Assembly: GCA_963920575.1 (NCBI GenBank)
Contig: OY986967.1
Coordinates: forward strand, 21,469,648 to 21,533,647
DNA length: 64,000 nt
Reading direction: 5' to 3'
Source: Narthecium ossifragum
Lineage: Eukaryota; Streptophyta; Magnoliopsida; Dioscoreales; Nartheciaceae
In this document: in pieces, positions 11,602 through 24,318 of the stretch
How the letters are laid out: each line of letters starts with the position of its first letter
How positions within the stretch are numbered: position 1 is the first letter of the stretch
Notes under the pieces: generated by a model
The model's database searches: none
The model's input: the letters and a program-made list of their open reading frames with translations, nothing else
Told to the model about the DNA's origin: nothing
Program-made: the position numbers and the translations under genes

Positions 11602-12340
11602 CACTACAACATTCTGCGTTTATAGCAACGATGGAAATATGTTGCTTAATTGGATAAATCTGTTGCTTAAGTAGATAAAACCTTTGCCAGAACCTAGGAC
11701 AACAGTTATTCTACCTATTGCATAATCCATTGTTGCCTATTTATATAGGCGGCAATTTTTTGTAAAGAATAGGCAACAGTGCACAAAACGTTGCATCATA
11801 CTCACAATATGCAACGGTTTTACAGCCTCATATCTAACAGTTTGAGGATGACTTTGGCAACGGTTTATTTATTTAAGCAACATGTTCGGAAATTTATAAG
11901 CAACGGTTATTGATTTGTATAAGCAACAGACTTGCAACTTTATGTGACGGTTCAGATCTTTAATAGGCAACGGTTGTGTAGTCTTGCACAACGGTTTTTC
12001 ATTTTTTATAAGCAACATTGTTTTTTTAAAGCAACGAGTTCTAGTTCTTATAAGCAACGGGTTTTGAAATCTTAGGTAATAGTTTTAAGTTTTATAGACA
12101 ACGAGTTTATAAATTTGACACAATATTTTTTAATTTTTCTGCAACGGTTCCTAGTTGTTCGTTCATAAGCAACGGTTGGCAAAGTTTCTGCAACATATTG
12201 TATTTTTTATAGGCAACAAATTTGGAAGTTTTATACAACGATTTCTAATTTTATAGGCAACGATTTTTTATTTTTTTCACAACGGTTTCTAACTTTTATA
12301 AGCAACAAATTTGTAATTTTTATTTTCAATTTTCATGGAT
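11602..12340. repeat. CACTA terminal and subterminal repeat array
   Basis: The word (ATA/GG)GCAACGGTT and close variants such as TATAAGCAACGG recur about every 20-40 bases on the + strand. CACTA elements bind their TNPA-like protein at such subterminal repeats. The array starts at the terminal CACTACAAC and contains no ORF of note. Confidence 0.85.
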
Positions 12341-12849
12341 ATTATTTTTTGTTTGCACTATAAACTAGTTTGTTATTTTATACAACATATCTTATCTTAA
12401 GCAGTGATCCTGCTCTTATTAACTTGTGATAAAGAAGTAAAAGAAACTCATAAGAAATATTCTAAGTCAAAATAAATCCATAAAACTGATAGTATACGAA
12501 ACAAATTAGATAATAAGTTGTGTCAAAAAAGGACTAATACATCAATCAATCCCATAACCATTGTCGATTGTAGGTGCAAAATAAGCACTTTGTTTTCACT
12601 AGTTAACACTAAAGCACATTGTCTTCTTTGATTGACACTAATTCCACAAGGGACTAAACATCATCTGCAATCACTATCATCAAAATCTTCACCTCTCATA
12701 TTACCAACATCAATATCTTGATCAGTTTTCGAAAAAGTTTCGTCCCCTTGTAAATTTTGATCCTGCATTAACCAAAACATATAGATTAATACAAATTCAA
12801 ACATAACTAGTAGGAAACACTGCCAAAGATATTACCAATTATAAAATCA
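12341..12849. other. CACTA internal non-coding stretch
   Basis: AT-rich sequence between the subterminal array and the last exon of the Transposase_24-type gene. Nothing else recognised. Confidence 0.5.
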
Positions 12850-15800
12850 TAATTATAAAACAAAGAGCACATGCTGCAATGATGGATTATGTGTTGATGT
12901 GGATGACCGAACAAGTGATCGTGGTGTCCCATCTTGTCCAGTAGGTTCGGTGCTATGATGTGAGCTCAATAATGGAGCAAAAAGATTGGATGGTATGACT
13001 AAACTAGGTTTGTTTTGCTGTAGAGCAAGCAGAACGACCTCCATCTTTGTCTGCACATCATTTTCTAGATTAGCTTTGAGAGAACTTATCTCTTCTTCAT
13101 GTGCCTTCTTCATAGCCTCAAATTCCATTTTTCTTTTTAAAGATGTCGGTGTTACATTTCTCCCATAACAACGGACACGTCCAGCCTTTTCTTTTCCAAA
13201 ACGTTTGTGGAATGCATCAATCCCACCATCTTCAGAATTATGAATTGACTCCTCTAAAAGAGACTAACAAATAAGAGCAAAACCAACAATCACTCAACTC
13301 AAAACAAAATAATAACTCAAAACGTCCCCTTTTCTTCCCTAAATTAGACTTGTGACATAATAGAAACTTACAATTTTCCTCGTTGTTTCTGAATCTAGCT
13401 CCTTTCCTTTTTTGCTCCTACGAGTTTCTATAAACATTTCAGCTTGTGTTGGCTCATCACCATTTTCCTTTGATGATCGTTGTTGTTAAATTCATCATAA
13501 ATTTAATTGCCAAAAGTCAATAAGTAATAGTAAATAAAGTACAAATAGGAGGTGGACAAAAGAAAGCTCTTACTAGCGCTTCATGTATCCTTGCAAAGCT
13601 TCGGCGACCTACTCGGTGCATGCGCTCTAGCTTAGACCTATTTTCTGAATTTTCTGACATATTTTCTGCGATGATAGGTAGCAACCAAAGGTGACAGAGT
13701 TAGTAGAAGCAAAGCTTATTGTATATGAAAAAGACTTAGGGTGATTTGATAACCAAATATAAATGGTGCATCACTAATAACCAAATATAAATGGTTTTTA
13801 TAACCTTCCATAGCATGGTTGAGTTATCCAGTAAGTTGATTTGATAAAATCAAGCATGTAGACATATAAAAGAATAAAACTCATTAAAGAGATTCATCAA
13901 AAGGACTGTCAAAGAGCAAGTTGTTCATAGGTTCAAAAGACTATATCAAGAAGGACAACCATGGGACTACAAGCTTTGCATCAGGATCACCATGTATGGA
14001 CTACAAAAGAACATATGTATATTGCAATATTGATACACAATTCACCATGTATGGACTACAAAAGAAGATATTAAGGTGCCATAATTCTTTAAAAAGTATA
14101 CCCAGATTCTTCAAGTATAAACAAATGTCATTGCATCAACCAAGATATCACATGCACATAAGTATATAACAACCAATGCTCCAGTTAATGCTAATAAAAA
14201 CTTATATGGTGTGCATTCCCAGAAACCGGATTGCAGTTCAGGCAATTGAACAGAGGAGTAAACAACATGAAGTTCCAGTTCAGAGGCGAAGAACTAAAGA
14301 TAAAGCAAGCAAAGAGTGACTCCCACGATTCACTTTCACCAAAAATAATAACTAAAGACATAAATAATAACTAAAGATATAAATAATAACTAAAGATTCA
14401 CTATCATGGGCTATCTGTTGAATAGCAGATATTGCTCTCATCATGTTCTCCTGCTGAAAGGATGAGAACAAAAACATGTCCAAATTGACAACATCATACA
14501 ACAAACTGCATGATCAAGTGTCATCATCACATAGTATTTTAATTCCTCGTTGGCAATTAATTTGTCTAATGTAGTAAAGTGACTTATGCTCCTATGTGAC
14601 CACCAAATTGGACTGTCTTCCTACAACTGGCAACATTCCAAGTCAAACAATTTTGACAGAAATTAACTATAACATATCTCAGAATATCAGTGGAATAAGT
14701 ATTTCAATAGCAAGAACGAGCCAATAGAAAAGTAGTGGTTCAAACTAAATTGAAAACATAAATTGAATTGAAAACATAACTCATACCTCCACATTTTTGT
14801 TCTTCCAATATCTTAGTAGTAGTTTAAAATGTGTTTCTGGGACATTTTTTGGTCGTTCTTTCAATCTTTTTGCATCCATGTCGTATTTCTTGAAATGCAT
14901 TTTCCTTAGTTTACACTTGTAGATTCTCCAACTATCTTGGATTGTTCATAGTACGCAGTCCATAGCATTAGGTGGAAGGATGAACTTGTCCTGCAAAAAG
15001 AGTTATCATCAATAATGCATCAGTAAAAGGACTACTAAAGAGGACACAAAAGTTTAAGTTTATACATTTACGTAGTCCCACATGTGCATCTTCTTCTCTC
15101 TTGGAACTGCTTTCCAGCTAGTATAAACGAGTGGGCATTTTTGCGAATTCCTTGCAAATGTACCCAAGAAGAAACTCAAATCATTCAGTGTCTTATCATC
15201 AGGTCCAATTGGTTGTCCACTTTCATTGAAAAAAATGAGTTTTCGATCCTCAAAAGATTGTGAATGAATTGCTCTACACATCGTAGGTCCTCTAGTTCTT
15301 CTAGGCTTCTTCTTCAATACACATATCAAGGCAAGCAATTAATATCAAGTCATTAAGTATGTATACTATCAAGTTCTTATATCTTGATGACATAGAACAA
15401 ACATGTTTAAACAATCACATACATAAACAAAATCGTACACGATAAAAAAATCAGATAGATTATACCTTCTATTTCAGTTTCTTCCCTACTTGAAGCACTA
15501 ATTTCAACCCGAGGAGAACATGGAGTTTCATGAGATGCAACCTGCTCCTCTGGCTCTTCATTAGCTTGTGGATTTTCACTATCTTTTGATTGTTCAGCTA
15601 ATTGTCCTGAGCTTGAATGTCTATGTTGATGTGAATTAGAATACCTGTGTTGACTTGTGTTTGGCGTGACAATTTGAGTCAAACTTGTTTCTAATAGTGC
15701 ATTGCTTGCCTCAACATTGTTTTCTTTTTGACCGATTTGTTTTTTCCGTTGAGACGTACTTCCTTGTGACTGACTAGTGCTCGTATTTGGGCTTCTATGT

Positions 15801-15994
15801 GATGTGTCATGCACAGGTTGATTTCTAGCTTGATTGTTTGGCTGACATGGTTGTTGCTTTGTGAAACCAGAGGAAGATTTCGTTTGTGATGAAGGCTTTA
15901 CATTCCATTTCATACTTGAACTTCGTAGCTCTTTCACAAGGCTGGTTCTCTTCTTCTGAGGAATTGCTTCCTTCAACATGTTTGTTCTTTTCAA
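12850..15994 (-). pseudogene. CACTA second gene, Transposase_24 (Ptta/En/Spm) family
   Basis: Minus-strand exon-like blocks in order are: 15994-15465 (Gln/Ser-rich N-terminus); 15338-15060 (RGPTMCRAIHSQSF and GQPIGPDDKTLNDLSFFLGT, hallmark of this family); about 14993-14786 (LPPNAMDCVL...WRIYKCKLRK); about 13690-13590; about 13490-13380 (PTQAEMFIETR); and about 13270-12853 (AGRVRCYGRNVTPTSLKRK followed by a coiled coil). The protein is the TNPA-like DNA-binding partner of the TNP2 transposase and acts at the subterminal repeats. I could not join all exons cleanly, so I treat it as decayed. 13700-14780 is intron-like with no features. Confidence 0.8.
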
Positions 15995-16090
15995 TAATTA
16001 ATTACAGTCCTGTAAAAAATACAAATGAAATAAGAGAAAGGCATCAACAATCATTTCATTATAAATGCATAAAACTCAACAATCATTTCA

Positions 16091-16525
16091 TTATAAACCT
16101 TCGAAAAAGTCATAGTCGTCTCCTTCATCTTCATCACTAACATCAACTTCTTCATCTTCATACTCTTCATTTTGGTGAGGTTGTAGGATTTGGATGGGTG
16201 TATCAACAATTGTTGCAGGTATATCTTCCCTACACCACTCAATATCTTCAATATCAAAAGCCACACTAGTATCTAGAAAAAAATCACTTGGTTCGCTCCA
16301 GATTTCATGTCCTTCAAAATTTGAATCGGATTGCTCTTTCATATCAAACAAATCTCTAGGGACTTTTTTCATAGCATACTGCCAATCTAAATGAATAGGA
16401 TCTTACACATAAAAACATTGATGTACTTGAGAAGCCAAGACAATAGGATCATCTAAATAGCACAATTTGTTAAAATTTACACGAGTCAGCCCATAATCAT
16501 CTTTCTCCATTTCAAACCAATCACA
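16091..16525 (-). pseudogene. CACTA TNP2 gene, DUF4216 C-terminal part and acidic tail
   Basis: The minus-strand reading gives FKCDWFEMEKDDYGLTRVNF and DPIVLASQVHQCFYV, the end of a DUF4216 domain, then an acidic tail (EDEEVDVSDEDEGDDYDFF). The first half of the same domain is at 26906-27278; the gap is exactly the MULE at 16534-26897. A stop (TAG) follows QCFYV at about 16403. Confidence 0.85.
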
Positions 16526-16533
16526 TTTAAAAA

Positions 16534-16789
16534 GGTTGCGTCTATTGACACCGCCCAAATGACTAAGAACACCGCCCACTTTTTGATTTTCCTAAACTAC
16601 CCTTGTCTGTTCGGATATAAAAAGTCGAACATATAGTTAATGATCGGTTTTTAAAAATCGACTTAGTGTTCGGGTTTTAAAAAGCGAATGTGTGCTTAAT
16701 GTTTGGTTTTTAAAAATCGAACTTGTCTTCAAAAAAAGGACACCGCCCGGCGAGATCTTCGTCAGTGGCTTTCCTCATCTTCCCCGACG
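16534..16789 (+). repeat. Left TIR of the MULE
   Basis: About 255 bp, containing three GACACCGCCC-type words (one as AACACCGCCC) and tandem TTCGGTTTTTAAAAATCGA-like words. It pairs with 26640-26897. Confidence 0.9.
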
Positions 16790-17330
16790 GTCCAGCGACG
16801 CGGCACGCCACCAGATCTTGGTGAACGGCGGTCCCTAGTCTCCAGCGGCTTCGAAGGGCGACGCTTCCCCTGCTTCCCTCTGTTCCAGCCTACTTCATCG
16901 AGTCCTGAGGATCTTTTTCTTCGACGACGGTGGCTCTTCTTCTTCTTCGGGGGCTCCTTCATTAGGCCGCGAGATGCTCTTCGGCGACGTGAATCTCTTC
17001 TTTGGTGGCAGGCCACGACGAGCTCTTCTCCGGCAGCCTAAACCTTCTTCTGCAGCAAGTCAAGGACTCCGGCGAGGCCTCGTCTCTTTCTTCTCCGGTG
17101 ACGACGCGCTTCTCTCCTCCGACGACAAGTCCTCTCTAGCCTAGATCAGCAAGCTCTTCTCCGACAACGCTTCCAAGCCAGATCGCGGTCTTCTCCGATC
17201 TGGGTTTCTCTGGTTGACGGCGAGCTCTACTCCTGCTCCGGTCTTCTCCCACGGTGCTCTCTTCCCTGACTGCGAGGTGCTCTTCTCCGGCCATCCCACG
17301 TTGATCTAGTCTCCTGCACGCGTCTTTCCA
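16790..17330 (+). other. GC-rich internal segment of the MULE, possibly a captured gene fragment
   Basis: This is the only original interior of the MULE besides about 20 bases on the right. It is much more GC-rich than the surrounding CACTA DNA and full of CTTCTCCG-type words. Small ORFs exist on both strands (for example 16703-17041 on +), but I recognise no protein family. GC-rich cargo with no transposase is the Pack-MULE pattern; the parent gene is unknown. Confidence 0.5.
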
Positions 17331-19696
17331 TGTCGCGCCCCGACCCACGAAAGCCCAACCGGGCCGGGCGACGCGAACCGGAACCTACAAACGCGGAAAA
17401 AGAACGACGAGGGTTCCCTCTAACCTATTGGTTTCCCTAGCAATTCACCAAAAGCACCATCAATTAAAATACAATATTATAATGAAGCCTCGAACCACAG
17501 ATTAAAACTCAAAGTGTTAAATATACAAATCCTCGGAGAGGGGAAGATTCAAACTACAACATTACTCCCGTAGGAGACTATCTAACATAAGGTAAAAGCA
17601 ATAAACGATCACCACCTCTCAAAAGCCACCAGGCGCCGCCGCACCGCCGACCAACTGCCCGGTAGGGGCCACAGAGGAAGAACTGACGCCTGCACCTGCA
17701 AAACGCAGCCCGGGTAGGAGTGAGCACTAAGCTCAGTAGGGATTTACACTACGACACACAGAAGGAAAAGGGAAACGCAACAATGTCGCCCTTAAGTAGG
17801 ACCTGGGTGTCTACAGGGGTCCCATAACCCCACCGCATGTCCCTGAGGCCTAGGAGCAGCACTCAATAACGGGAACAACACTGGCGACACACAAGCTGAG
17901 TAGGCAACTTCACTACTCGCTGGGTTAGCACAGTAGGACACCGGCTACACCTCAGCATCCGACTCAAGGCCGACACGACCTCTAATATCACCAAACAACC
18001 AGTGTACCAGTCATCTAAGCCTATCATCGAATCGACTGGACACTACAATTCAAACCGGGTCCAAACAACCCAACCCCGGTCCTAGGGCTAAGTCCGAGCT
18101 TCCAGCCTCGGGACGGCAACCCAAAGATCACCCACGCCCTAACCAATCCAACTAATGCACAAGTCAACGATGCATGCTATGACATACACAAATAAGAAGC
18201 AAAGCACGCAACAGTATGTCAAACATCATATAAGTCTACTAGATCGCTGCAGCGGTACTACCAACCGCTGCCAGCCGATCCGCAGCGGGTCCCCGCATTA
18301 CGACGGTACCGCGACCGTCAACCGCGGACTCCTGCAATGGGAAGCAACCCCGAAAAACGCTGATGAACAGTACACAATATAATATTATATTCCGAAATAG
18401 AATATTATATTCAAACACCCAAAACCACTACTTAGGGGCTAATTGATCCCGTCGATCCGACATCCAAACGACGTCGGATTTAAGATCCAACTTTGCCACC
18501 AGTAGGTGTATATACCAGGATCATCATGTCCAAAAATCATAATCCTCCAACGGTTGGATTAACGGGAAAATACAAATCAAAACCGCTAATCAACTCACTT
18601 ACCAATTTAATTGCTGCAACGCAGCCCTCCAGAAAACAATTCATAAAAAATCATACATAAATTGGAAAAATACGAAATAAGATGGAATAAAAAGGTAACG
18701 AAGAGATATACCACTCTTATGTTTATCAAAAGCCAAGATCATGTACTTGCCGGCCAAAAAACTCGCCGCAAGCTGGCTGTTTCTCAAGAACAGCAGAAAA
18801 CCAAAAATCCGAGACTAATCTTGCATAAAACCTACTCAAACCTCAACTGATTAACATGAAACTTTAATTAGTAATTCTAACAGGCATAAGGAATCCAACA
18901 AAACAAGGATCAACAAGATCCAACGGCTAGATCTCAAGAACACCCGAAATAAACATCAGTAGGTATAACCCTACCTAGCTGCGCTTTCCTCGGCTGATTC
19001 CCCGCGATTTGATCACCAACAAGCCTCCAAACCACTTCAGGGATCTTCCTCTCGTTGTCACGAATCCAACGAGCCAAAGAACACCCAATTTGATGGTCGG
19101 AGGAAGGAGAACGGAAGAGATGAAGCTCGTCGGCAGAGAAGGGAAGAAACAGAGCACCGCGGGAAAGAAGAGAAAGAAGGAAGAAGAAGAGAAGAGAAGG
19201 AGGAAGAGGAGAGGAAGAAAAGGAGGGAAAAAGGGAGGGGACAGCCGGGAAAGAGGGGCAAAAGTGAGGGGAGGGGAGGGAAAGTCCTCCCCCTCTGACA
19301 GAGGAGAGAGACGGCCAGCGGTGGCCGTCCCCGCGAAGCAGAAAAGCCACCGACGCGAGTCCGATCGGTCGCTCCAAGGAGCGATCGATCGTTCTCGCCC
19401 CGGATCAAAACCCACCGACTCGCTCACGAGTCCGACCGATCGCTCCAAGGAGCGATCGATCGCTCCAAGGAGCGATCGATCGCTCGAGGGTCGTCAGCTG
19501 CCCAAAGGCAAGCTTCCGCGCGCCCGAGCTGGGATCTTCCGATCCCGGGTCCACCTAGCCAGTCTAAACAAGCATTTAACACAAACAAGGCCAGTGTGTG
19601 CACACGCGGGTGTGAAACAAACCAACAAGGCGCAATTTATCAAATTGCCCTTGCGGTCTACAACGAGCAACAGGGGTAGAGGGACAGGTCCTCACA
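17331..19696 (-). repeat. 3' LTR of the gypsy element
   Basis: In element orientation it starts TGTGAGGACC and ends CGCGACA. Compared with the other LTR it carries an extra segment of about 34 bases near 17338-17371, bounded by GTCGCG/GACGCG, and one more copy of a 22-bp GATCGCTCC-AAGGAGC unit near 19430-19480. Those differences arose after insertion. Confidence 0.93.
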
Positions 19697-19769
19697 TCCT
19701 AATACCCTTAAAGGAAATCTAGTCCCGAGATTCGATAAGGGTAGGGCTCGGAACAACAAAACAGCTACA

Positions 19770-22700
19770 CTAGAGGACAGGACAAGAAGTATCTGGAGAA
19801 GAAAACAACTGCGGAAACTCCTGCCGCATGCGCGCCTCGCTCTCCCAAGTGATCTCCTCGGTGCCTCTGTGCCTCCACAGTACCTTGACCAAAGGAATTG
19901 TCTTGCCCCGCAAGACCTGATCCCTTCGGTCAAGTACCTGAACCGGCTGCTCAACAAAACTCGCGTCCGCCTCAAGCTCAATGTCATCCACCCTGATGAC
20001 ATGAGACGGGTCTGGGTGATACTTCCTCAGCATCGACACATGGAAAGTCGGGTGCACAGCAGACATGTGCTGAGGAAGATCCAGGCGGTAAGCTACCTCG
20101 CCGACCCTCTCTAAGATCTCAAACGGCCCGACAAACCTCGGCGCCAACTTACCACCTCTGCCAAACCTGACAAAACCTCTATACGGCGATGCTCGCAAGA
20201 ACACTCGGTCGCCGACTGCAAACTCCAACGGTCGTCGCCTCTGATCTGCATAACTCTTCTGCCGGCTCTGAGCCGTCAGAAGCCTCTGCCTGATCTGCAC
20301 TAACCTCTCTGACGATCGCCTGACGATGTCTGGACCGTTGAGTGAAGCCTCTCCAACCTCTGTCCAGCACACTGGGGAACGACACGGCCTACCGTACAAC
20401 GCCTCGAAAGGTGCTACTCCAAGACTGGACTGGTAGCTGTTGTTGTAGGCGAACTCCACCAAGGGAACGTGCTCCTCCCAGCTGCCTCCTGCGTCGAGGA
20501 CACATGCTCTCAGCATGTCCTCCAAGATCTGGATCGTCCGCTCTGACTGCCCGTCTGTCTGCGGATGGAAAGCCGTACTGAAAGTCAGGAGTGTGCCAAC
20601 TGCCTCCTGAAAGTCTCGCCAGAACCTACTAGTGAACCTGGGGTCACGATAGAAACTGGAACTCCATGTAGTCTGACCACCTCTCTGACGTACAAGCTGC
20701 CCAGCCTGTCCGTCGAGTCTGTCACCCGCATAGGCAGGAAGTGCGCCGATTTGGTCAATCGATCAACGTTGACCCAAATCGCGTCATTCCCCCTAGGAGA
20801 TCTCGGTAGTCCGGTCACGAAGTCCATCGTGACGTGCTCCCACTTCCACTCAGCTAGTGGAAGCGGCTGAAGTACCCCCGGAGTCCGCTGGTGCTCTGCC
20901 TTGACCTTCTGACAGGTAAGGCAGCGCGATACGAACTCCGTCACTGCACTCTTCATCCCGCGCCACCAGAACTGTCGCCGAAGATCCTGGTACATCTTGG
21001 TGCCGCCGGGATGAACTGCAAAGCGAGAGTGGTGGAACTCCCGTAGGACGTCGTCTCGAAGAACTGGATCTGTTGGAACCGCTACTCTGCCTCAGAACCG
21101 TAGTCCTCCGTCTGGCGATACTGTCCAGTCTCCGTCTGCGCCCTCCGTGCCCGCTGCTGTGCGTAACTCCTCGAGCTCTGGGTCACTGTGCTGTGCCTCT
21201 AACACTCTGGCTAAGACTGTTGGCATACTCTGCACTGCATAGAGAAAACTGCTGGATCCCCGATCCTCGAACTCGAGCCCAAACTGGCCCGCCGTCTCTA
21301 GAGCCTACCACTGCCGCACTGACAACCCTGCAACTGCTGCTCTGGTGTGTCTCACCTGTCTGCTCAGCGCGTCTGCTACGACGTTTGTCTTACCAGGATG
21401 GTAATGCAACGCAAAGTCGTAGTCCTCCAGTAGCTCCATCCAACGTCGCTGCCTCAGGTTGAGGTCACGTTGGGTGAAAACGTGCCTCAAACTCTTATGG
21501 TCCGAGAAGACTGAGAACTTCTCGCCATAGAGATAATGCCGCCAGGTCTTCAGGGCGAAGAGCACCGCTGCTAGCTCCAGGTCGTGAGTAGGGTAGTTCC
21601 TCTCATGGTTCTTCAGCTGACGAGAATCATAGGAAACTACGTGCCCCTCCTGCATGAGGACACATCCCAAATCCTCACCGCTAGCGTCACAGTAAACACT
21701 GTAACCAACACCTCGCTCGGGGACGATCAGCACCGGCGCACTGGTCAGCCTCGTCCTCAGCTCCACGAAGGCTCGCTCACAAGTGTCATCCCACACGAAC
21801 GGGACGGCCTTCTGTGTCAGTCTGGTCAACGGTCCGGCGACTTTGGAGAACTCCCGCACGAACCGTCTGTAGTAACCCACCAGGCCTAAGAAACTACGGA
21901 CCTCAAACACTGTCCTTGGTCTCTGCCACTGTACCACTGCCTCGACCTTGGCCGGGTCAACTGAGATCCCTGCTGCCGACACCACGTGTCCAAGGAATCC
22001 TACCTGTGCAAGCCAGAACTCGCACTTGGAAGCCTTGGCATAAAGCCGATGCTCCCGAAGTAGCTGCAACACTATCGCCAAGTGTCGCTTGTGCTCCGCC
22101 TCTGACCGGGAGTAGATAAGGATGTCGTCGACGAACACCACCACGAACTCGTCTAGGAAAGGCCAGAAGATCCTCTGCATGAGATCTATGAACGCTGCTG
22201 GTGCGTTCGTCAACCCAAACGGCATCACCACGAACTCGTACAGGTCGTACCGAGTCCGAAAGGCCGTCTTCGGGATGTCGCAATCTCGAACCCTCAACTA
22301 GTGGTAGCCGGTGCGGAGGTCGATCTTCGAGAACACTGAAGATCCTCGCAACTGGTCAAACAGGTCGTCGATTCTCGGCATCGGATACCGATTCTTCACT
22401 GTCAACCTGTTGAGCCGCCTGTAGTCTATGCAAAGTCGAAGGGTACCGTCCTTCTTCTTCGCGAACAACACTGGCGCCCCCCAGGGAGACATGCTGGGAC
22501 GGATGAAACCTCTGCTGGTAAGCTCGTCTAGCTGGGTCCTCAACTCACTCTGCTCTGTTGGTGCCATCCTGAAAGCTGGGAGGGAGATCGGTGCGGTACC
22601 CAGTACCAGGTCGATCTCAAAATCGACCTCTCTGGGCGGTGGAAGCCCTGGCAACACCTCGGGAAACACATCGGTGTAGTCGCACACGATCCTGGGGAAA

Positions 22701-23278
22701 CTGCTCTGCTGCACTCCCTCTGACACGAACAGGGACAGGCTGGCCAGCAAGGCTGAAAGCTCGCTGCCACGCCTCCCCACACCACAAGCAAAGGAATCGG
22801 CCGAAAACCGATCCCCCAACAACACAAACTGCATCCCATCGGGTGTCCAAGCGACCACCCTCCGGTGACCACAGTCGATGATAGCTCGGTATGCTGCTAA
22901 CCAGTCCATACCGAGAATCACGTCGAAGCCTGTCATGTCTAGCACCTGCAGGTCTAGACAGACACGGAGGTCTCCAACCTCCAAAGAACAAGATCGGCAG
23001 ACCCGGTCTACCCTGACTGTGCCGCCGATCGGTGAATCTACAGACTATGCCACCTCTAGCCAACTTGTCTCTAATCCTAGCGATGCCATACACATGCTAG
23101 CAATATAGGAATGAGACGCCCCAGAGTCTATCAACACATCTACTAAAGAACTAGAAAGCTGAAAGATACCTCTGAGGATGGTTGGCTCTGCCGCTGCCTG
23201 CTGGTACTGCTGTGGCTGCTGGTACGCTTGGTAAAGCTGAACGGTGTCCGGCTGCTCGCGCCCCGGAAGAGCAAACAC
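19770..23278 (-). pseudogene. gypsy pol polyprotein, broken
   Basis: In minus-strand order: protease with DSGASHSYI (about 23150); RT with LGMDWLAAY upstream, [13 protein letters not shown] and FVDDILIYS (about 22125); RNase H with [13 protein letters not shown] and [11 protein letters not shown] (to about 21350); integrase with its zinc domain (CLTCQKVKAEH, about 20910) and core (TMDFVTGLPRS); then a C-terminal GPFEIL module and chromodomain-like tail (VLRGKTIPLVKVLW...TWESE). Stops interrupt it near 23045, 22298 and 21305. A small deletion near 20645 shifts the frame and removes the second catalytic Asp motif of the integrase core. Confidence 0.92.
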
Positions 23279-24117
23279 GCGCCCCCGCTGACCGCCTCCA
23301 CGTCTGGAGCGGCCCGGTCCAGCCCCTGACCCGCGCCCACTACCGCTCCCCTGCCAGGCACTGTACCCCCCGCCTCTACTGCCCTACGGCACCTCTGCGC
23401 CCCTCGCATGGGACAGTTCTGGCGGAAGTGTCCCGGCTGCCCGCACTGGAAACAAGTGGCTAGCGTGCCACCAGGCTGCTGACCCTGGCCTCCCCCTGAC
23501 GGAGCCCGCTCAGACGGCCCTGCCGTCAAGAGAAACTGGCTTGGCGGACTCGGCAACTGAGCCTGGAACTGCTGCGGGCGCTGCGACCGCTGCTGAAAGC
23601 GTCGCTGACGCCGCTGGTGCCCTCCGCCGTATCCCCCTCTGAACTGGGGTCTCTGCGGTGTGCTGGTAGAGAATGCCGGTGGAACTGCCCGGCACCTCTC
23701 GTCTCGCAACTGTGCCCCTACTGCCAAGGCGCAGTCCGGAACTGCTGAGTACGGCTGGAAGCGGTAAGAACTGGTCCGTCGTCTGATCTCTGATCGAAGC
23801 CTCTGCTCAAACTGACATGCACTGGCCACTGGATCTGCCGCTACTGCCCCCGTGAAACGAACCAAATGCGTGAACCGGGTGGCATACTGCTGACACTCTA
23901 GCAAGACCACAACAACGGTCCGCGCGTCGACCGGAGCGAGAACCCCCTCCTCGGCGAGAAGGGTCTCCTCCCGTGCGACCGAAGCCGTCGCTGGTGATGG
24001 CTCAGTCCGTCTAGCTTTGACCTCCCTGACAGGTGCTACCCTGTCTGGTCGGGCGGGTCGACCAAGTCGTGCCCTACCCCGACCATCAACCGAAGGTCAG
24101 CCTCGAGCTCCCGACAT
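23143..24117 (-). pseudogene. gypsy gag, shortened
   Basis: The ATG at 24117 opens a frame with an early stop. The body contains CQQYATRFTHLVRF, the end of the retrotransposon gag domain, then a Gln/Arg/Gly-rich linker and a CCHC knuckle CFQCGQPGHFRQNC (about 23455). About 250 residues from start to knuckle is well under the usual gag length, and the N-terminal half of the gag domain seems deleted. Gag builds the particle and binds element RNA; this one is unlikely to work. Confidence 0.85.
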
Positions 24118-24303
24118 CTGCGCAATCACCAACAACAAACGAGCGTCCACTCGTTCGAAACCCAAGACAAAACATCTCAACATAAGCGGAAAAGCATAAC
24201 ACATCAAATTGAGCATGCACGGATGTTTTAGACATAGAACTAACCCATTCCACGCTCAATCTCAACCGAAACCTGATCCTAAACCCTGGGATCTACAACC
24301 TAT

Positions 24304-24315
24304 GCTCTGATACCA
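24304..24315 (-). other. Primer-binding site of the gypsy element
   Basis: The + strand reads GCTCTGATACCA, that is TGGTATCAGAGC on the minus strand. It lies three bases inside the 5' LTR and is complementary to initiator Met-tRNA. Confidence 0.92.
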
Positions 24316-24318
24316 AGC

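Noticed and set aside
11288..11674. 128-codon + ORF
   Set aside because: Antisense of the LINE RNase H remnant and the CACTA end.
11690..12340. CRISPR-like spaced repeats
   Set aside because: Short degenerate words at irregular spacing next to a CACTA terminus in a plant genome; these are transposase-binding subterminal repeats.
18934..19722. Several long ORFs in the gypsy LTR (also 25872-26366)
   Set aside because: They lie wholly inside LTRs, on both strands, in purine-rich sequence. No protein family, and the two LTR copies differ by frameshifts.
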